DNA from: Betaproteobacteria bacterium
GTDB taxonomy: Bacteria > Pseudomonadota > Gammaproteobacteria > Burkholderiales > Burkholderiaceae_C
Assembly (NCBI GenBank): GCA_025356445.1
Contig: JANXSZ010000025.1
Span: forward strand, 28,210-92,209
Direction: 5' to 3'
DNA length: 64,000 nucleotides
The notes beneath the pieces are model-generated. The model did no database searches, had not been told where the DNA came from, and saw only the letters and a list, made by a program, of their open reading frames with translations. Shown in pieces: positions 18,257 through 28,821 of this stretch. A program made the translations under genes and the position numbers. Position 1 is the stretch's first letter; every line of letters begins with the position of its first letter.

Positions 18257-20335
18257 ATGTATTCCATACCCTTTCTCGATCTCCCTCCCTTGGCCACGGC
18301 TGGTGGCACTGTGGTGCTACCTGGCTCCAAAAGCATCTCCAACCGCGTGCTGCTGCTCTCTGCTTTGTGCACAGGCACCACCGAAGTCAGGGACGTGCTG
18401 GACTCTGACGACACCCGCGTCATGCTGGAAGCCTTGCGACAAATAGGTTGCGGTGTGGTGCTGAACGGCAGCCATGCCAGCATCACCGGCATTGGCGACA
18501 AAGCAAGCACGGCAGCACAGCAAGACACCTTGAAGCTTTTCATGGGCAATGCAGGTACCGCTATGCGCCCCCTCACGGCCGCATTGGCATTGCTTGGCGG
18601 CTGCTTCGAGCTGAGTGGCGTCGCCCGTATGCACGAGCGTCCCATTGGTGACTTGGTCGATGGACTGCGGCAATTGGGCTGTGAGGTCGACTACCTGGGC
18701 CAAGACGGCTACCCACCGCTGCGCCTGGGTGGCACGACCGGTCAACCTTCTCTCAAGCTGGGGCAAGCCATCAAGGTGCGCGGCGATGTGTCCAGCCAGT
18801 TTCTCACCGCCTTGCTGATGGCCTTGCCTTTGGCGTCCAACGGTGCACACGGCTTGCCCCCGCAGGCGATTGACATTGAAGTGGTGGGCGAGCTGATTTC
18901 ACGCCCCTACATCGCTATCACCCTAAAGCTGCTGGCCCGCTTTGGCATTGCAGTAACGTGTGATGGCTGGCAACGCTTCACCATTCCAGCAGGTAGCCGC
19001 TACCAGTCACCTGGCACCGTTTACGTCGAGGCAGATGCGTCATCCGCTAGCTATTTCATAGCGCTTGGTGCCCTTGCAGCAAGCGCTACTGGTCAAAATG
19101 ATCCTAAAACCATTCGCATTGAAGGCGTAGGTGCTGACTCCATTCAAGGTGACATTCGCTTTGTAGAGGCCGCTGAGCAAATGGGCGCTCAAGTCACCAG
19201 CGGCCCTAACTGGTTGGAAGTGTGTCGCAGCCCACAAGCGCTTGCTGCTGGGGCATTGTTTGCTATAGATTTGGACAGCAACCACATTCCTGACGCGGCG
19301 ATGACGCTGGCGGTGATGGCGCTGTACGCCAAGGGCACCACCAAACTTCGCAATATCGCCAGTTGGCGCGTTAAAGAAACCGACCGTATCGCCGCCATGG
19401 CCACCGAATTGCGCAAACTGGGCGCCAGCGTCGTCGAAGGCCAGGATTTCATTGAAATCACACCGCCTGCCCTCGCAGACTGGCGTGCGGCCAGCATCCA
19501 CACCTATGACGACCACCGCGTCGCCATGTGCTTCTCGTTGGCTGCGTTCAACCCTGCGGGCGTACCCGTTCGCATCGAAGACCCGAAATGTGTGGCCAAA
19601 ACCTTCCCCGATTACTTTGAAACCCTGTTCTCCGTTGTACAAACGCCGGCCACCAACATCCCCGTGATCTGCATCGATGGCCCCACAGCTTCAGGCAAAG
19701 GCACATTGTCGTCCGAGGTAGCCCACCATTTGGGCTACCACTATCTGGATTCAGGCGCGCTGTACCGCATCACGGGTTTGGCTGCCGTGCGTGCAGGCCT
19801 GGCACTGGAACCTGCCTTTGAAGACGCGATCGCCCTGCTGACCACGCACCTGAGCCTGCGTTTCAAAACCGACCAGGTGCTGCTGGACGGCGAAGACGTG
19901 GCCGACATCATCCGCACCGAAGAAACGGGCATGAACGCCTCCAAAGTGTCCGCGTTGCCGAAAGTGCGCGCCGCCTTGCTCACGCTACAGCACAACTTTC
20001 GCCAACTCCCAGGCCTGGTGGCCGATGGGCGTGACATGGGTACCGTCATCTTCCCCGATGCACCGCTCAAAATTTACCTGACTGCCAGCGCCGAACACCG
20101 TGCTGAGCGGCGCTATAAGCAATTGATTTCAAAAGGAATTGACACTACAATCAACATTCTTTGCGTTGACTTGACGGCACGTGATAACCGGGACACCCAC
20201 CGCGCCATCGCACCCTTGAAGCCAGCGCATGATGCTTTGATGCTGGACAACTCTGACCTTTCGATTGAAGAATCGGTAGACCAAGTGCTGAACTGGTGGC
20301 AAAGCAAGCAGCCGTTTCAAACCACACCAGTTTGA
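18257..20335 (+). CDS. aroA-cmk: Fused EPSP synthase / cytidylate kinase
   Basis: Starting at ATG 18257 (M-Y-S-I-P-F-L-D), the 692-residue protein has an AroA domain at about 1-455, with [19 protein letters not shown] and D-D-H-R-V-A-M-C. From about 467 follows a cytidylate kinase with [11 protein letters not shown] and V-A-D-G-R-D-M-G-T. The upstream extension of this frame overlaps tyrA and is not family-like. The fusion is known in Comamonadaceae; elsewhere cmk usually stands alone between aroA and rpsA, as reflected here. A short repeat has been accommodated in the AroA part at 19046-19087. Confidence 0.95.
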   Translation: MYSIPFLDLPPLATAGGTVVLPGSKSISNRVLLLSALCTGTTEVRDVLDSDDTRVMLEALRQIGCGVVLNGSHASITGIGDKASTAAQQDTLKLFMGNAGTAMRPLTAALALLGGCFELSGVARMHERPIGDLVDGLRQLGCEVDYLGQDGYPPLRLGGTTGQPSLKLGQAIKVRGDVSSQFLTALLMALPLASNGAHGLPPQAIDIEVVGELISRPYIAITLKLLARFGIAVTCDGWQRFTIPAGSRYQSPGTVYVEADASSASYFIALGALAASATGQNDPKTIRIEGVGADSIQGDIRFVEAAEQMGAQVTSGPNWLEVCRSPQALAAGALFAIDLDSNHIPDAAMTLAVMALYAKGTTKLRNIASWRVKETDRIAAMATELRKLGASVVEGQDFIEITPPALADWRAASIHTYDDHRVAMCFSLAAFNPAGVPVRIEDPKCVAKTFPDYFETLFSVVQTPATNIPVICIDGPTASGKGTLSSEVAHHLGYHYLDSGALYRITGLAAVRAGLALEPAFEDAIALLTTHLSLRFKTDQVLLDGEDVADIIRTEETGMNASKVSALPKVRAALLTLQHNFRQLPGLVADGRDMGTVIFPDAPLKIYLTASAEHRAERRYKQLISKGIDTTINILCVDLTARDNRDTHRAIAPLKPAHDALMLDNSDLSIEESVDQVLNWWQSKQPFQTTPV
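19046..19087. repeat. Intragenic GCTAT/ATAGC plus AGCGCTT/AAGCGCT repeat
   Basis: GCTAT-TTC-ATAGC (19050-19062) is a perfect inverted repeat overlapping AGCGCTT (19060-19066), which pairs with AAGCGCT (19081-19087). It lies within the AroA coding region at a point where the protein shows extra [10 protein letters not shown] residues. Confidence 0.6.
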
Positions 20336-20352
20336 AAAGCTGCAAAAAGCCC

Positions 20353-20409
20353 CAACAGGCTTACCCCGTGCCCACAAGACACCAAGGTCTGCAAGCCTGT
20401 TGATTTTGT
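20353..20409 (+). terminator. Terminator after aroA-cmk, in the rpsA leader
   Basis: CAACAGGCTT (20353-20362) pairs with AAGCCTGTTG (20393-20402), followed by ATTTTGTT. The loop is long (30 bases). The remaining 145 bases before rpsA hold its promoter and leader; no hexamers are convincing. Confidence 0.6.
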
Positions 20410-20554
20410 TAACTTTTGTTATCGTAACCGCGCTCCAGAGCGCACAATACAACCGTTTCAAGCTATACAAACAGTAGCAATCGTGCTGCTGTAAACCACG
20501 GTGCTTAACCCTGTTTAAGCGCTGTGTAACGCCAAACGGTCTAGGAAAACCTGA

Positions 20555-22237
20555 ATGTCTGAATCTTTTGCCGACCTGTTTGCAGAATCGCTGACCCGCA
20601 CCGAGATGCGCCCTGGTGAAGTCATCACCGCTGAAGTCGTCCGCCTTGAGCACGGCTTTGTGGTCGTGAACGCTGGCCTCAAGTCCGAAGCCTACGTGCC
20701 TTTGGAAGAATTCAAAAACGACCGTGGTGAACTCGAAGTTCAAGTCGGCGATTTCGTCTCGGTGGCCATCGGTTCCATTGAAAACGGCTACGGCGACACT
20801 ATTTTGTCCCGCGATACCGCCAAGCGTCTCGCTTCGTGGATGAGCCTGGAAAAAGCCCTGGAATCCGGCGAATTCGTCACCGGTCAGACCAGTGGCAAGG
20901 TCAAGGGCGGCCTCACCGTCCTCGTCAACGGCATCCGCGCTTTCTTGCCCGGTTCGCTGATCGACACCCGCCCCATCAAGGACTTGTCTCCCTACGAGAA
21001 CAAGACCATGGAATTCAAGGTCATCAAGCTCGACCGCAAGCGCAACAACGTCGTGCTGTCACGCCGTGCTGTGGTGGAAGCGTCGATGGGCGAAGAACGC
21101 GCCAAACTGATGCAGACCCTCAAAGAAGGTTCTGTGGTTCATGGCGTGGTCAAGAACATCACCGAATACGGTGCTTTCGTTGACTTGGGCGGTATCGATG
21201 GCCTGTTGCACATCACCGACATGGCATGGCGCCGTGTACGTCACCCCTCAGAAGTGGTGACGGCTGGTCAGGAAATCACCGCCAAGATCCTCAAGTTCGA
21301 CACCGAAAAGAACCGCGTGTCCTTGGGTCTGAAGCAAATGGGCGACGACCCATGGATGGGTGTCAATCGCCGCTACCCCCAGTCGACCCGCATGTTCGGC
21401 AAGATCACCAACATCGCCGACTACGGCGCATTTGTGGAACTGGAACCCGGCATCGAAGGCTTGGTGCACGTCTCCGAGATGGACTGGACCAACAAGAACA
21501 TCGCTCCCGCCAAGCTGGTTACGCTGGGCGACGAAGTCGAAGTCATGGTTCTGGAAATCGACGAAGACAAGCGCCGTATCAGCTTGGGCATGAAGCAGTG
21601 CAAGGCCAACCCATGGCAAGAGTTCGCGCAAAACACCAAGCGTGGCGACCGCGTCAAGGGCCCGATCAAATCCATCACCGATTTCGGCGTGTTCGTCGGC
21701 TTGGCTGCTGGCATCGACGGTCTGGTTCACCTGTCTGACCTGTCTTGGAACGAAACCGGCGAAGCCGCCGTGCGCAACTACAAGAAGGGTCAAGACGTTG
21801 AGGCTATCGTTTTGGCTGTGGACGTGGACCGCGAACGCATCTCCTTGGGCATCAAACAGCTCGATGGCGACCCGTTCACCACCTTCGCCACCATCAACGA
21901 CAAGGGCCAAATCGTCACCGGTAAGGTTAAGACGGTTGACGCTCGTGGCGCTGAAATCGACCTCGGCGAAGACATCATGGGCTACTTGCGCGTCAGTGAA
22001 ATCAGCCGTGACCGCGTGGAAGATGCCCGCAACGTGCTCAAAGAAGGCGACGAGATCACTGCTGTGGTGGTCAATATCGACCGCAAGACACGCAACATCC
22101 AGTTGTCGATCAAGGCGAAAGACATGGCTGACCAAAACGAAGCCATGCAATCCCTGAGCGCACAGTCCACCCGCGAAAATGCTGGCACGACCAGCCTGGG
22201 CGCTTTGTTGCGTGCCAAGTTGGACAGCAGCAACTAA
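20555..22237 (+). CDS. rpsA: 30S ribosomal protein S1
   Basis: S1 binds mRNA and helps load it on the 30S subunit. The 560 residues carry six S1 (OB-fold) repeats; the four RNA-binding ones show the usual G-x-V-x-x-I-x-x-Y/F-G-A/V-F-V-D/E-L pattern, for example [12 protein letters not shown] and [10 protein letters not shown]. Its own leader region (219 bases) suggests separate control, as S1 often represses its own translation. The order cmk-rpsA-ihfB is conserved in proteobacteria. Confidence 0.97.
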   Translation: MSESFADLFAESLTRTEMRPGEVITAEVVRLEHGFVVVNAGLKSEAYVPLEEFKNDRGELEVQVGDFVSVAIGSIENGYGDTILSRDTAKRLASWMSLEKALESGEFVTGQTSGKVKGGLTVLVNGIRAFLPGSLIDTRPIKDLSPYENKTMEFKVIKLDRKRNNVVLSRRAVVEASMGEERAKLMQTLKEGSVVHGVVKNITEYGAFVDLGGIDGLLHITDMAWRRVRHPSEVVTAGQEITAKILKFDTEKNRVSLGLKQMGDDPWMGVNRRYPQSTRMFGKITNIADYGAFVELEPGIEGLVHVSEMDWTNKNIAPAKLVTLGDEVEVMVLEIDEDKRRISLGMKQCKANPWQEFAQNTKRGDRVKGPIKSITDFGVFVGLAAGIDGLVHLSDLSWNETGEAAVRNYKKGQDVEAIVLAVDVDRERISLGIKQLDGDPFTTFATINDKGQIVTGKVKTVDARGAEIDLGEDIMGYLRVSEISRDRVEDARNVLKEGDEITAVVVNIDRKTRNIQLSIKAKDMADQNEAMQSLSAQSTRENAGTTSLGALLRAKLDSSN

Positions 22238-22297
22238 GACCTGAACTCAAAAGGCAAACACTTCTAGAATCTTTCCAGAAGCACTGCTCTGATGTTC

Positions 22298-22339
22298 GCG
22301 ACCGGCCACGGTGCCCCTTGGGGTATGTGGGCCGGTCGC
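22298..22339 (+). terminator. Strong stem-loop between rpsA and ihfB
   Basis: GCGACCGGCC (22298-22307) and GGCCGGTCGC (22330-22339) form ten perfect base pairs, with a CCCC/GGGG stem in the loop and TCTGTTTAG after it. The weak T-tract leaves open whether it terminates or only attenuates rpsA transcription. Confidence 0.6.
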
Positions 22340-22382
22340 TCTGTTTAGAAGCCTCAAAACCCGTTTTCTAGCCCTCTACGCC

Positions 22383-22733
22383 ATGACCCGCTCTGATTTA
22401 GTCGAAGAACTCGCTGCCCGTTTTGGTCAGCTCACCCACAGAGATGCCGAGCACGCCGTCAAGACTATTCTGGACGCGATGAGCGACGCCTTGGCACGCG
22501 GCCACCGTATTGAAATTCGTGGCTTTGGCAGCTTTTCCATCAGCCACCGTTCTCCCCGCATGGGCCGCAACCCGCGCAACGGGGAAAGCGTGGCGATTCC
22601 CGAGAAGCGGGTACCACATTTCAAACCCGGTAAAGCATTGCGTGAAGCCGTTGACCTGCGCACTGCGGCGCTGCTGGCCCAAGAGCCATCCGTTGCACAC
22701 ACGGCATCAGAAATCGCCCGGCCCGACAGGTAA
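22383..22733 (+). CDS. ihfB: Integration host factor subunit beta
   Basis: DNA-bending heterodimer subunit. From ATG 22383 ([10 protein letters not shown]) it has 116 residues, with the HU/IHF fold and the arm motif G-R-N-P-R-N-G, then F-K-P-G-K-A-L-R. It exceeds the common 94-100-residue form by a C-terminal tail of about 20. The frame opens earlier but lacks family similarity there. Confidence 0.95.
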   Translation: MTRSDLVEELAARFGQLTHRDAEHAVKTILDAMSDALARGHRIEIRGFGSFSISHRSPRMGRNPRNGESVAIPEKRVPHFKPGKALREAVDLRTAALLAQEPSVAHTASEIARPDR

Positions 22734-22758
22734 AATCAGTGCGTCACTGGGAACCTTG

Positions 22759-23109
22759 ATGAAATACCTCTCATGGCTGCTCAAAGCAGCCATTTTTTTT
22801 ACCCTCTTCGCCTTCGCCCTGAACAACCAGCAGGACGTGACGTTGCATTTCTTCTTCGGCACCGTATGGCAAGCACCGCTGGTACTGGTGGTGCTTGCCG
22901 TGTTTACCGTAGGCGTCGCCATTGGCGTGCTGGGCATGGTGCCACGTTGGTGGAAGCACCGCCGTGTCGCTGCACGCCTGGTACAGCAAAGCAGCCCACC
23001 TGATGCGGCCTCACCATCAAGCAACGGCCTCAACACCGCGACCACCTCGCTCCCGACCAAAGACGTGACGCCTAACGCTGTGGTGCCCAGCCAACCTTAT
23101 GGAATTTGA
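22759..23109 (+). CDS. lapA: LapA-family inner-membrane protein
   Basis: This 116-residue protein has two transmembrane helices (about 5-22 and 38-62) with the family signature N-N-Q-Q-D-V-T-L-H-F-F between them and a polar C-terminal tail. LapA accompanies LapB in lipopolysaccharide assembly control. Its end overlaps the lapB start by 11 bases. Confidence 0.85.
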   Translation: MKYLSWLLKAAIFFTLFAFALNNQQDVTLHFFFGTVWQAPLVLVVLAVFTVGVAIGVLGMVPRWWKHRRVAARLVQQSSPPDAASPSSNGLNTATTSLPTKDVTPNAVVPSQPYGI

Positions 23110-24232
23110 TGTCAGCTGGATTTTGCTCGGCCTGCCCATCACCTTTGTGCTGGGCTGGATGGCCTCCCGAATGGATTTCCGCCAGTTGCGCATTGAAAAC
23201 CGACAAGCCCCAAAGGCCTACTTCAAAGGCTTGAATTTCCTGCTCAATGAGCAGCAAGACCAGGCCATTGACGCCTTCATCGAAGCCGTCCAAAACGACC
23301 CCGACACCTCGGAACTGCACTTCGCACTGGGCAACCTGTTCCGCCGTCGAGGCGAGTATGAAAGGGCTGTGCGCGTCCACGAACACCTGCTGGCCCGTGC
23401 CGACCTCGTCCCCTCTGACCGACACCGTGCGCAGCACGCACTGGCGCTGGACTTCCTGAAAGCGGGCCTGCTCGACCGCGCCGAAGCCGCCTTGCGCAAA
23501 CTCCAAGACACAGCCTTTGAAGCCGAAGCCGGTTTGGCCTTGCTGGCCATTTACGAGCGCTCCCGCGACTGGCCCCAAGCCGCTGAAATTGCCCAAAAAC
23601 TGGAAGCGAGCGGGCAAGGCAGCTTTGGCGTGCGCCGCGCCCACTACCTGTGCGAACAAGCGCTGCAAACGGACAGCACCACCGCGACGGCGTTGCTGCT
23701 GCAAGCCCTGGAACTGGCCAGCGATACCGCCCGCCCCGGCCTGGAACTGGCACAACTGCAACACCGCAGCGGCGACGCCGAATCCGCCTTTGAAACCCTG
23801 AGCCAGACGGCGCAAACCGTGCCCGCAGCCATGCCCCTGCTGGCCAAACTGCTGACCGACACTGCGCAGGCTTGCGGCCGCCAAGAGGACGCCCTGCGCC
23901 TTCTGCACACCAGCTACACCCAGCGCCCCTCGCTCGACGTGATGGAAGCGCTGGCGGCCTTGGACCACAGTGTCGCCACGCCCCGCGACTGGTATTTGCG
24001 CCACCTGGAACGCGAACCCTCGCTGGTCGCCGCAGCCAAATGGATCGCCGGGGAAAAGCTGGAGAACGAGCAGTTCCATCCCCAAGTCCAGCGTGCACTG
24101 AACCACGCCTTGAAACCGCTCACCCGCTACCGCTGCGCCGCTTGCGGGTTTGAAGCCTCGCAGCACTTTTGGCAATGCCCCGGCTGCCAAACCTGGGACA
24201 GCTACCCCGCCCGCCGCATCGAAGAACTATGA
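23099..24232 (+). CDS. lapB: Lipopolysaccharide assembly protein LapB (YciM)
   Basis: Inner-membrane-anchored TPR protein that in enterobacteria controls LpxC turnover. The 377 residues start with one transmembrane helix (about 6-22, W-I-L-L-G-L-P-I-T-F-V-L-G-W), continue with TPR units (A-Y-F-K-G-L-N-F-L-L-N-E-Q-Q-D-Q-A-I) and end in a rubredoxin-like metal site C-A-A-C-G-F and C-P-G-C-Q-T-W. It overlaps lapA and, by ATGA, the heptose kinase gene, linking LPS control with core synthesis. Confidence 0.93.
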   Translation: MEFDVSWILLGLPITFVLGWMASRMDFRQLRIENRQAPKAYFKGLNFLLNEQQDQAIDAFIEAVQNDPDTSELHFALGNLFRRRGEYERAVRVHEHLLARADLVPSDRHRAQHALALDFLKAGLLDRAEAALRKLQDTAFEAEAGLALLAIYERSRDWPQAAEIAQKLEASGQGSFGVRRAHYLCEQALQTDSTTATALLLQALELASDTARPGLELAQLQHRSGDAESAFETLSQTAQTVPAAMPLLAKLLTDTAQACGRQEDALRLLHTSYTQRPSLDVMEALAALDHSVATPRDWYLRHLEREPSLVAAAKWIAGEKLENEQFHPQVQRALNHALKPLTRYRCAACGFEASQHFWQCPGCQTWDSYPARRIEEL

Positions 24233-25194
24233 CAACGACTTCACTCTCATCCCCTCCCACGTTCACGCCCTTGTCCCGCGACAAACTCGCCGCCGCCCGC
24301 GTGCTGGTGGTCGGAGACACCATGCTTGACCGCTACTGGTACGGTGCGGTAGACCGTATTTCCCCCGAAGCCCCTGTGCCCGTAGTACGCATTACCCGGG
24401 AAGAAGAGCGCATAGGCGGCAGTGCCAACGTCGCCTACAACGTGGTCACGCTGGGAGCACAAGCCTCGCTGCTGACCGTGGTGGGCGAAGACGAGGCCAG
24501 CCACAAGCTCGAAGCTCTGGTCGCCAAAACCGGTATCACCGCTCACTTTGGCCGTGATGCCGCGCTGAAAACCACCGTGAAGCTCCGCGTCATTGGCCGC
24601 CAACAACAGCTGCTGCGGCTGGATTTTGAGAACACCCCCCCCAGTGAAGTGCTGGCCTCCCAATCCGCCACGTTCGTAGATTTACTGCCCCAGCACCAGG
24701 TTGTACTGATGTCTGATTACGGCAAAGGCGGCCTCACCCACGTCACCGAGATGATCGCCAACGCCATCGCTGCCGGTAAACCCGTGCTGGTAGACCCCAA
24801 AGGCAGCGACTACACACGCTACAAAAACGCGAGCGTCATCACCCCTAACCGTGCAGAGTTGCAGCAAGTGGTCGGCAGTTGGCACAGCGAAGACGAGTTA
24901 CGTACCAAAGCCCACAACCTGCGCGAACAACTCGGCCTGCAAGCCGTGCTGCTGACCCGCAGCGAAGACGGCATGACATTGTTTGACGCCCAAGGCGAAC
25001 TCAGCGTGAAAGCCGCTGCCCGTGAGGTGTTCGACGTGACCGGCGCTGGCGACACCGTGATCGCCAGCCTCGCCGCCCTGGTCGCCGCAGGCCTGACCTT
25101 GCGCGAAGCCATGCCCTGGGCTAACAAAGCCGGTGGCATCGTCGTCGGTAAATTTGGTACCGCCACCGCGTCGTATGAGGAACTGATCGCATGA
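24229..25194 (+). CDS. rfaE1: D-glycero-beta-D-manno-heptose-7-phosphate kinase
   Basis: PfkB-family kinase for ADP-heptose synthesis. From ATG 24229 (overlapping the lapB stop) it has 321 residues, with [20 protein letters not shown] and the C-terminal D-V-T-G-A-G-D-T-V catalytic motif. It corresponds to the N-terminal half of E. coli HldE only; the adenylyltransferase (RfaE2) must be encoded elsewhere. It overlaps hldD by ATGA. Confidence 0.94.
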   Translation: MTTTSLSSPPTFTPLSRDKLAAARVLVVGDTMLDRYWYGAVDRISPEAPVPVVRITREEERIGGSANVAYNVVTLGAQASLLTVVGEDEASHKLEALVAKTGITAHFGRDAALKTTVKLRVIGRQQQLLRLDFENTPPSEVLASQSATFVDLLPQHQVVLMSDYGKGGLTHVTEMIANAIAAGKPVLVDPKGSDYTRYKNASVITPNRAELQQVVGSWHSEDELRTKAHNLREQLGLQAVLLTRSEDGMTLFDAQGELSVKAAAREVFDVTGAGDTVIASLAALVAAGLTLREAMPWANKAGGIVVGKFGTATASYEELIA

Positions 25195-26213
25195 ACCTTG
25201 AAAATCAAAAAAACCCCACCCTGGTTGTCACAGGTGCTGCCGGCTTCATCGGCTCCAACCTCATCCAGGGTCTGAACGCCCGAGGCCTCACCAACATCAT
25301 CGCGGTCGATGATTTGACTCAGGGTGACAAATTCCTCAACCTCGCCGACCTGAAGCTGGCCGACTACGTGGATGCTGACACCTTTTACACCCGCTTCGCG
25401 CAAGGTGGCTATGGCCAGGTTGAAGCCGTGTTCCACGAAGGCGCATGCAGCGACACCATGGAGCAAAACGGCAAGTACATGATGGCAAACAACTACACGC
25501 TCTCGTGCGGTTTGTTCGACGCTTGCCAAGCCCAGGGCACACGATTGCTCTACGCCTCGTCCGCCGCAACCTACGGCGGCTCCGCCACCTTCCGTGAAGT
25601 GCCCGAGTTTGAAGCCCCGCTGAACGTCTACGGTTACAGCAAGCTGCTGTTCGACCAGAAACTGCGCCGCGAGATCGGCGACGATTTCTCAGCCGCCCGC
25701 GCCCAGGTTGTCGGCTTTCGCTACTTCAACGTCTACGGCCCCCGAGAGCAGCACAAAGGCCGCATGGCCAGCGTCGCATTTCACCAGTTCCACCAGTTCC
25801 GAGCAGAAGGTAAGGTGAAGTTGTTCGGCGAATACGGTGGTTATGCACCAGGCGCACAGCTGCGCGATTTCATCTTCATCGACGATGTGGTCGCCGTGAA
25901 CCTGTGGTTCTATGACCACCCCGGCCAGTCCGGCGTGTTCAATTTGGGCACAGGGCGGGCACAGCCTTTTAACGACGTGGCACTGGCCGTGGTGAACAGC
26001 TTTCGCGCCAGCAAACAAGAACCCGCACTGACGCTGGCCGATGCCGTGTCCGCAGGCTTGATCGAGTACATCAACTTCCCCGACGCGCTGCGGGGCAAGT
26101 ACCAGTGCTATACGCAGGCTGATTTAGCGAAGCTGCGGAGCACTGGGTGCAACCATGCGTTTGTGGATGTGGCAGGCGGCGTTGCGCAGTACTTTGCACG
26201 CTCAAATACCTGA
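25191..26213 (+). CDS. hldD: ADP-L-glycero-D-manno-heptose 6-epimerase
   Basis: Last step of ADP-heptose synthesis for the LPS inner core. The 340-residue short-chain dehydrogenase-fold protein has G-A-A-G-F-I-G-S-N, a Y-G-Y-S-K catalytic pair with a preceding S-S-A-A-T-Y-G, and [11 protein letters not shown]. It is coupled to rfaE1. Its last 12 bases overlap the convergent dedA-type gene. Confidence 0.95.
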   Translation: MNLENQKNPTLVVTGAAGFIGSNLIQGLNARGLTNIIAVDDLTQGDKFLNLADLKLADYVDADTFYTRFAQGGYGQVEAVFHEGACSDTMEQNGKYMMANNYTLSCGLFDACQAQGTRLLYASSAATYGGSATFREVPEFEAPLNVYGYSKLLFDQKLRREIGDDFSAARAQVVGFRYFNVYGPREQHKGRMASVAFHQFHQFRAEGKVKLFGEYGGYAPGAQLRDFIFIDDVVAVNLWFYDHPGQSGVFNLGTGRAQPFNDVALAVVNSFRASKQEPALTLADAVSAGLIEYINFPDALRGKYQCYTQADLAKLRSTGCNHAFVDVAGGVAQYFARSNT

Positions 26214-26864
26214 TTTTTTCCCCCGCGCCCGCCAAGCCCCCACCGCGATCACCAGCCCGGGAATGAAGATCATCGCCCAGATGATCTTGTCCAGGTTGTG
26301 CTTCACCCAAGGGATGCTGCCCAAAAAATACCCTGCCGTGATAATGCCCACCACCCACAGGGCACCCCCTCCCACGTCATAAGCCGTGAATTTGCTGCGC
26401 GTCATCTTGGCCACGCCGGCCACAAACGGCGCAAAGGTGCGCAAGAAGGGCATGAACCGCGCCGCCACGATGGTGATGCCACCGTATTTTTCGTAAAACG
26501 CGTGCGCCTGGTCGAAAGCTTTTTTATTGAAGAAGCGGGAATCCTCCCACTGAAAAACTTTGGGACCGAAATAACGACCCAAGGCATAGTTGCTTTGGTT
26601 GCCCAACACCGCTGCGGCAAACAGCAAGCCGATGCTCAAAGGGTAGCTCATCAGCCCTACGCCGCACATCGCCCCCACCACGAAGAGCAACGAGTCCCCA
26701 GGTAAAAAAGGCATCACGACCAAGCCGGTTTCCACAAAAATAATCACGAACAGCAGAGCGTAAACCCAGGCACCGTAGTTCGTGACAAAGGTTTCCAGGT
26801 GCCGGTCTACGTGCAGCACAAAGTCGAGTAGCAGGTGAATCATGTCCATGGGCAGGATTATCAC
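26202..26864 (-). CDS. DedA/SNARE-associated family membrane protein
   Basis: This 220-residue protein carries the DedA signature: [16 protein letters not shown], then G-R-Y-F-G-P and [15 protein letters not shown], with several membrane helices. Family members act in membrane homeostasis, including undecaprenyl-phosphate recycling in some members. Start at ATG 26864 is used, with in-frame ATGs at 26849 and 26843 as alternatives. Confidence 0.9.
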   Translation of the reverse strand: MIILPMDMIHLLLDFVLHVDRHLETFVTNYGAWVYALLFVIIFVETGLVVMPFLPGDSLLFVVGAMCGVGLMSYPLSIGLLFAAAVLGNQSNYALGRYFGPKVFQWEDSRFFNKKAFDQAHAFYEKYGGITIVAARFMPFLRTFAPFVAGVAKMTRSKFTAYDVGGGALWVVGIITAGYFLGSIPWVKHNLDKIIWAMIFIPGLVIAVGAWRARGKKSGI

Positions 26865-26914
26865 CGGCCTAAAATCAGAGATCTCTTCAGTGACCTCCTC
26901 TGCGCTTCGCCTAC

Positions 26915-28819
26915 GTGTCCTCTAACCACACCCCCTACTTCACTTCATCGCCCCGCGCCAGCATCCGTGAGCTGCCCGATGAACTCATCAGCCAAATCGC
27001 TGCGGGTGAGGTCATTGAGCGTCCGGCCGCCGTGGTGCGCGAACTGCTGGACAACGCCCTGGACGCAGGGGCCACGCAGATCACCGTGCGGCTGCTGGCC
27101 GGTGGCGTGCGCAGCATACGGGTGGAGGACGATGGTGGTGGCATCCCGCGTGACGAGTTGCCCATGGCCTTCAAACGCCATGCCACCAGCAAGATCACCT
27201 CGCTGACCGATTTGGAATCGGTGGGCACCATGGGTTTTCGTGGCGAGGCACTGGCCGCTATCAGTTCTGTAGCTGATACAGCGCTGCTGTCGCGCACTGC
27301 GAGTGATACCACGGCTTATCAGCTGGAATCATTGACCGGTGAACTCACCCCGGCAGCACGGGCGCAAGGCACCACCGTCGAGGTGCGTGAGTTGTTTTTC
27401 AGCACCCCGGCGCGGCGCAAGTTTTTGAAGAAAGACGCCACGGAACTGGCGCACTGCATCGACGCTGTGCGCCGCCACGCGCTGGTACGCACTGGCGTGG
27501 GTTTTGCAATTTGGCACGAAGGCAAGTTGGTAGAGCAATGGCGGCAGGTGGCCGCGAACCGTGCCGTCTCGCAGGCTTCGTCCACGTCGCAGCGCCTGAG
27601 TGACGTGCTCGGCGAGGACTTCATTGGCCAATCGGTCGCGGTAGAGCACACCCACGGCCCGGTGCGCGTGCATGGCCGGGTAGGCATCCCTGACGCGGCG
27701 CGCTCGCGGTCTGACCAGCAGTTCGCCTACGTGAACGGCCGCTTTGTGCGCGACAAGGTCATCAGCCACGCAGCGCGGGCGGCGTACGAGGACGTGCTGC
27801 ACGGCGGGCGTCAGCCGGTGTATGTGCTTTATGTGGAGATTGACCCCACACGGGTGGATGTGAATGTCCACCCCACCAAGATCGAGGTGCGCTTCCGCGA
27901 TGGCCGGGAGGTGCATCAGGCCGTACGCCACGCGGTAGAAAACGCACTGGCAGTGCCACGCAGCAGCCAAGGGGCGGCACTGCTGAACGCGCCTGTAGCG
28001 CCACCCTCCCCTGTCGATAACCACCCGTTTTCAGAGCCAAATACACAGCCAGAGCAAATGCAATGGGCACAGACAGCTATGAATTTAGGAGTTACAACGG
28101 GAGAGCACAGGGTGTCTGACAAGCTGGCAGATTTTGAAGCAATGTGGCCAGTGCGGCGGGAAGTGCCAAGCGAGCGCATGCGTGAAGCACAGACCACTAG
28201 GGCGAACCTGACGGAAAACATCTGGCCGCTGGGCCGTGCCGTCGCCCAACTCCACGGCGTCTATATCCTGGCCGAGAACGCGCAAGGTCTGGTGATTGTG
28301 GACATGCACGCCGCGCACGAACGCATCGTCTACGAGCGGCTCAAAGCGCAATTGGAAAGCCCACAGGCGGGCAACGCGCACATCGCCAGCCAACCTTTGC
28401 TGATTCCAGCCACCTTTGCCGCCTCCCCGCAAGAGGTGGCCACAGCAGAAGCCCACGTGGACACGCTGCACACCCTGGGCCTGGAAGTCACCCCTTTTTC
28501 GCCCAAAACCCTGGCTGTACGCGCAGTGCCCACCAGCTTGTTTCATGGCGATGCGGTGGAGCTTGCCCGCAGCGTGCTCGCAGAGCTGGGCACGCATGAC
28601 GCCAGCACCGTAATTCAGCGTGCCCGCAACGAACTGCTGGGCACCATGGCCTGCCACGGGGCGGTGCGGGCGAACCGCAAACTGACCCTTGAAGAAATGA
28701 ACGCCCTGCTGCGCCAAATGGAAGAAACCGACCGCTCCGACCAATGCAACCACGGGCGGCCCACATGGCGGCAGATGAGCGTGCGCGAGCTCGATACGCT
28801 GTTCATGCGGGGGCGGTAA
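26915..28819 (+). CDS. mutL: DNA mismatch repair protein MutL
   Basis: GHKL ATPase linking MutS to MutH or other nicking functions. It starts with GTG at 26915 and has 634 residues. The N-terminal ATPase shows I-A-A-G-E-V-I-E-R-P, E-L-L-D-N-A-L-D-A-G and T-M-G-F-R-G-E-A-L; the C-terminal dimerisation domain ends with N-H-G-R-P-T-W. The linker (about 360-435) contains a repeat-like CAGCTATGAATTTAG and another at 27257. No endonuclease D-Q-H-A-x2-E-x4-E motif is obvious; M-H-A-A-H-E-R occupies that position. Confidence 0.94.
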   Translation: MSSNHTPYFTSSPRASIRELPDELISQIAAGEVIERPAAVVRELLDNALDAGATQITVRLLAGGVRSIRVEDDGGGIPRDELPMAFKRHATSKITSLTDLESVGTMGFRGEALAAISSVADTALLSRTASDTTAYQLESLTGELTPAARAQGTTVEVRELFFSTPARRKFLKKDATELAHCIDAVRRHALVRTGVGFAIWHEGKLVEQWRQVAANRAVSQASSTSQRLSDVLGEDFIGQSVAVEHTHGPVRVHGRVGIPDAARSRSDQQFAYVNGRFVRDKVISHAARAAYEDVLHGGRQPVYVLYVEIDPTRVDVNVHPTKIEVRFRDGREVHQAVRHAVENALAVPRSSQGAALLNAPVAPPSPVDNHPFSEPNTQPEQMQWAQTAMNLGVTTGEHRVSDKLADFEAMWPVRREVPSERMREAQTTRANLTENIWPLGRAVAQLHGVYILAENAQGLVIVDMHAAHERIVYERLKAQLESPQAGNAHIASQPLLIPATFAASPQEVATAEAHVDTLHTLGLEVTPFSPKTLAVRAVPTSLFHGDAVELARSVLAELGTHDASTVIQRARNELLGTMACHGAVRANRKLTLEEMNALLRQMEETDRSDQCNHGRPTWRQMSVRELDTLFMRGR

Positions 28820-28821
28820 AG

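Noticed and set aside
23072..24190. Long minus-strand frame (372 codons) opposite lapB
   Set aside because: It mirrors the TPR gene and has no recognisable domain; lapB on the plus strand has conserved neighbours and a rubredoxin site.
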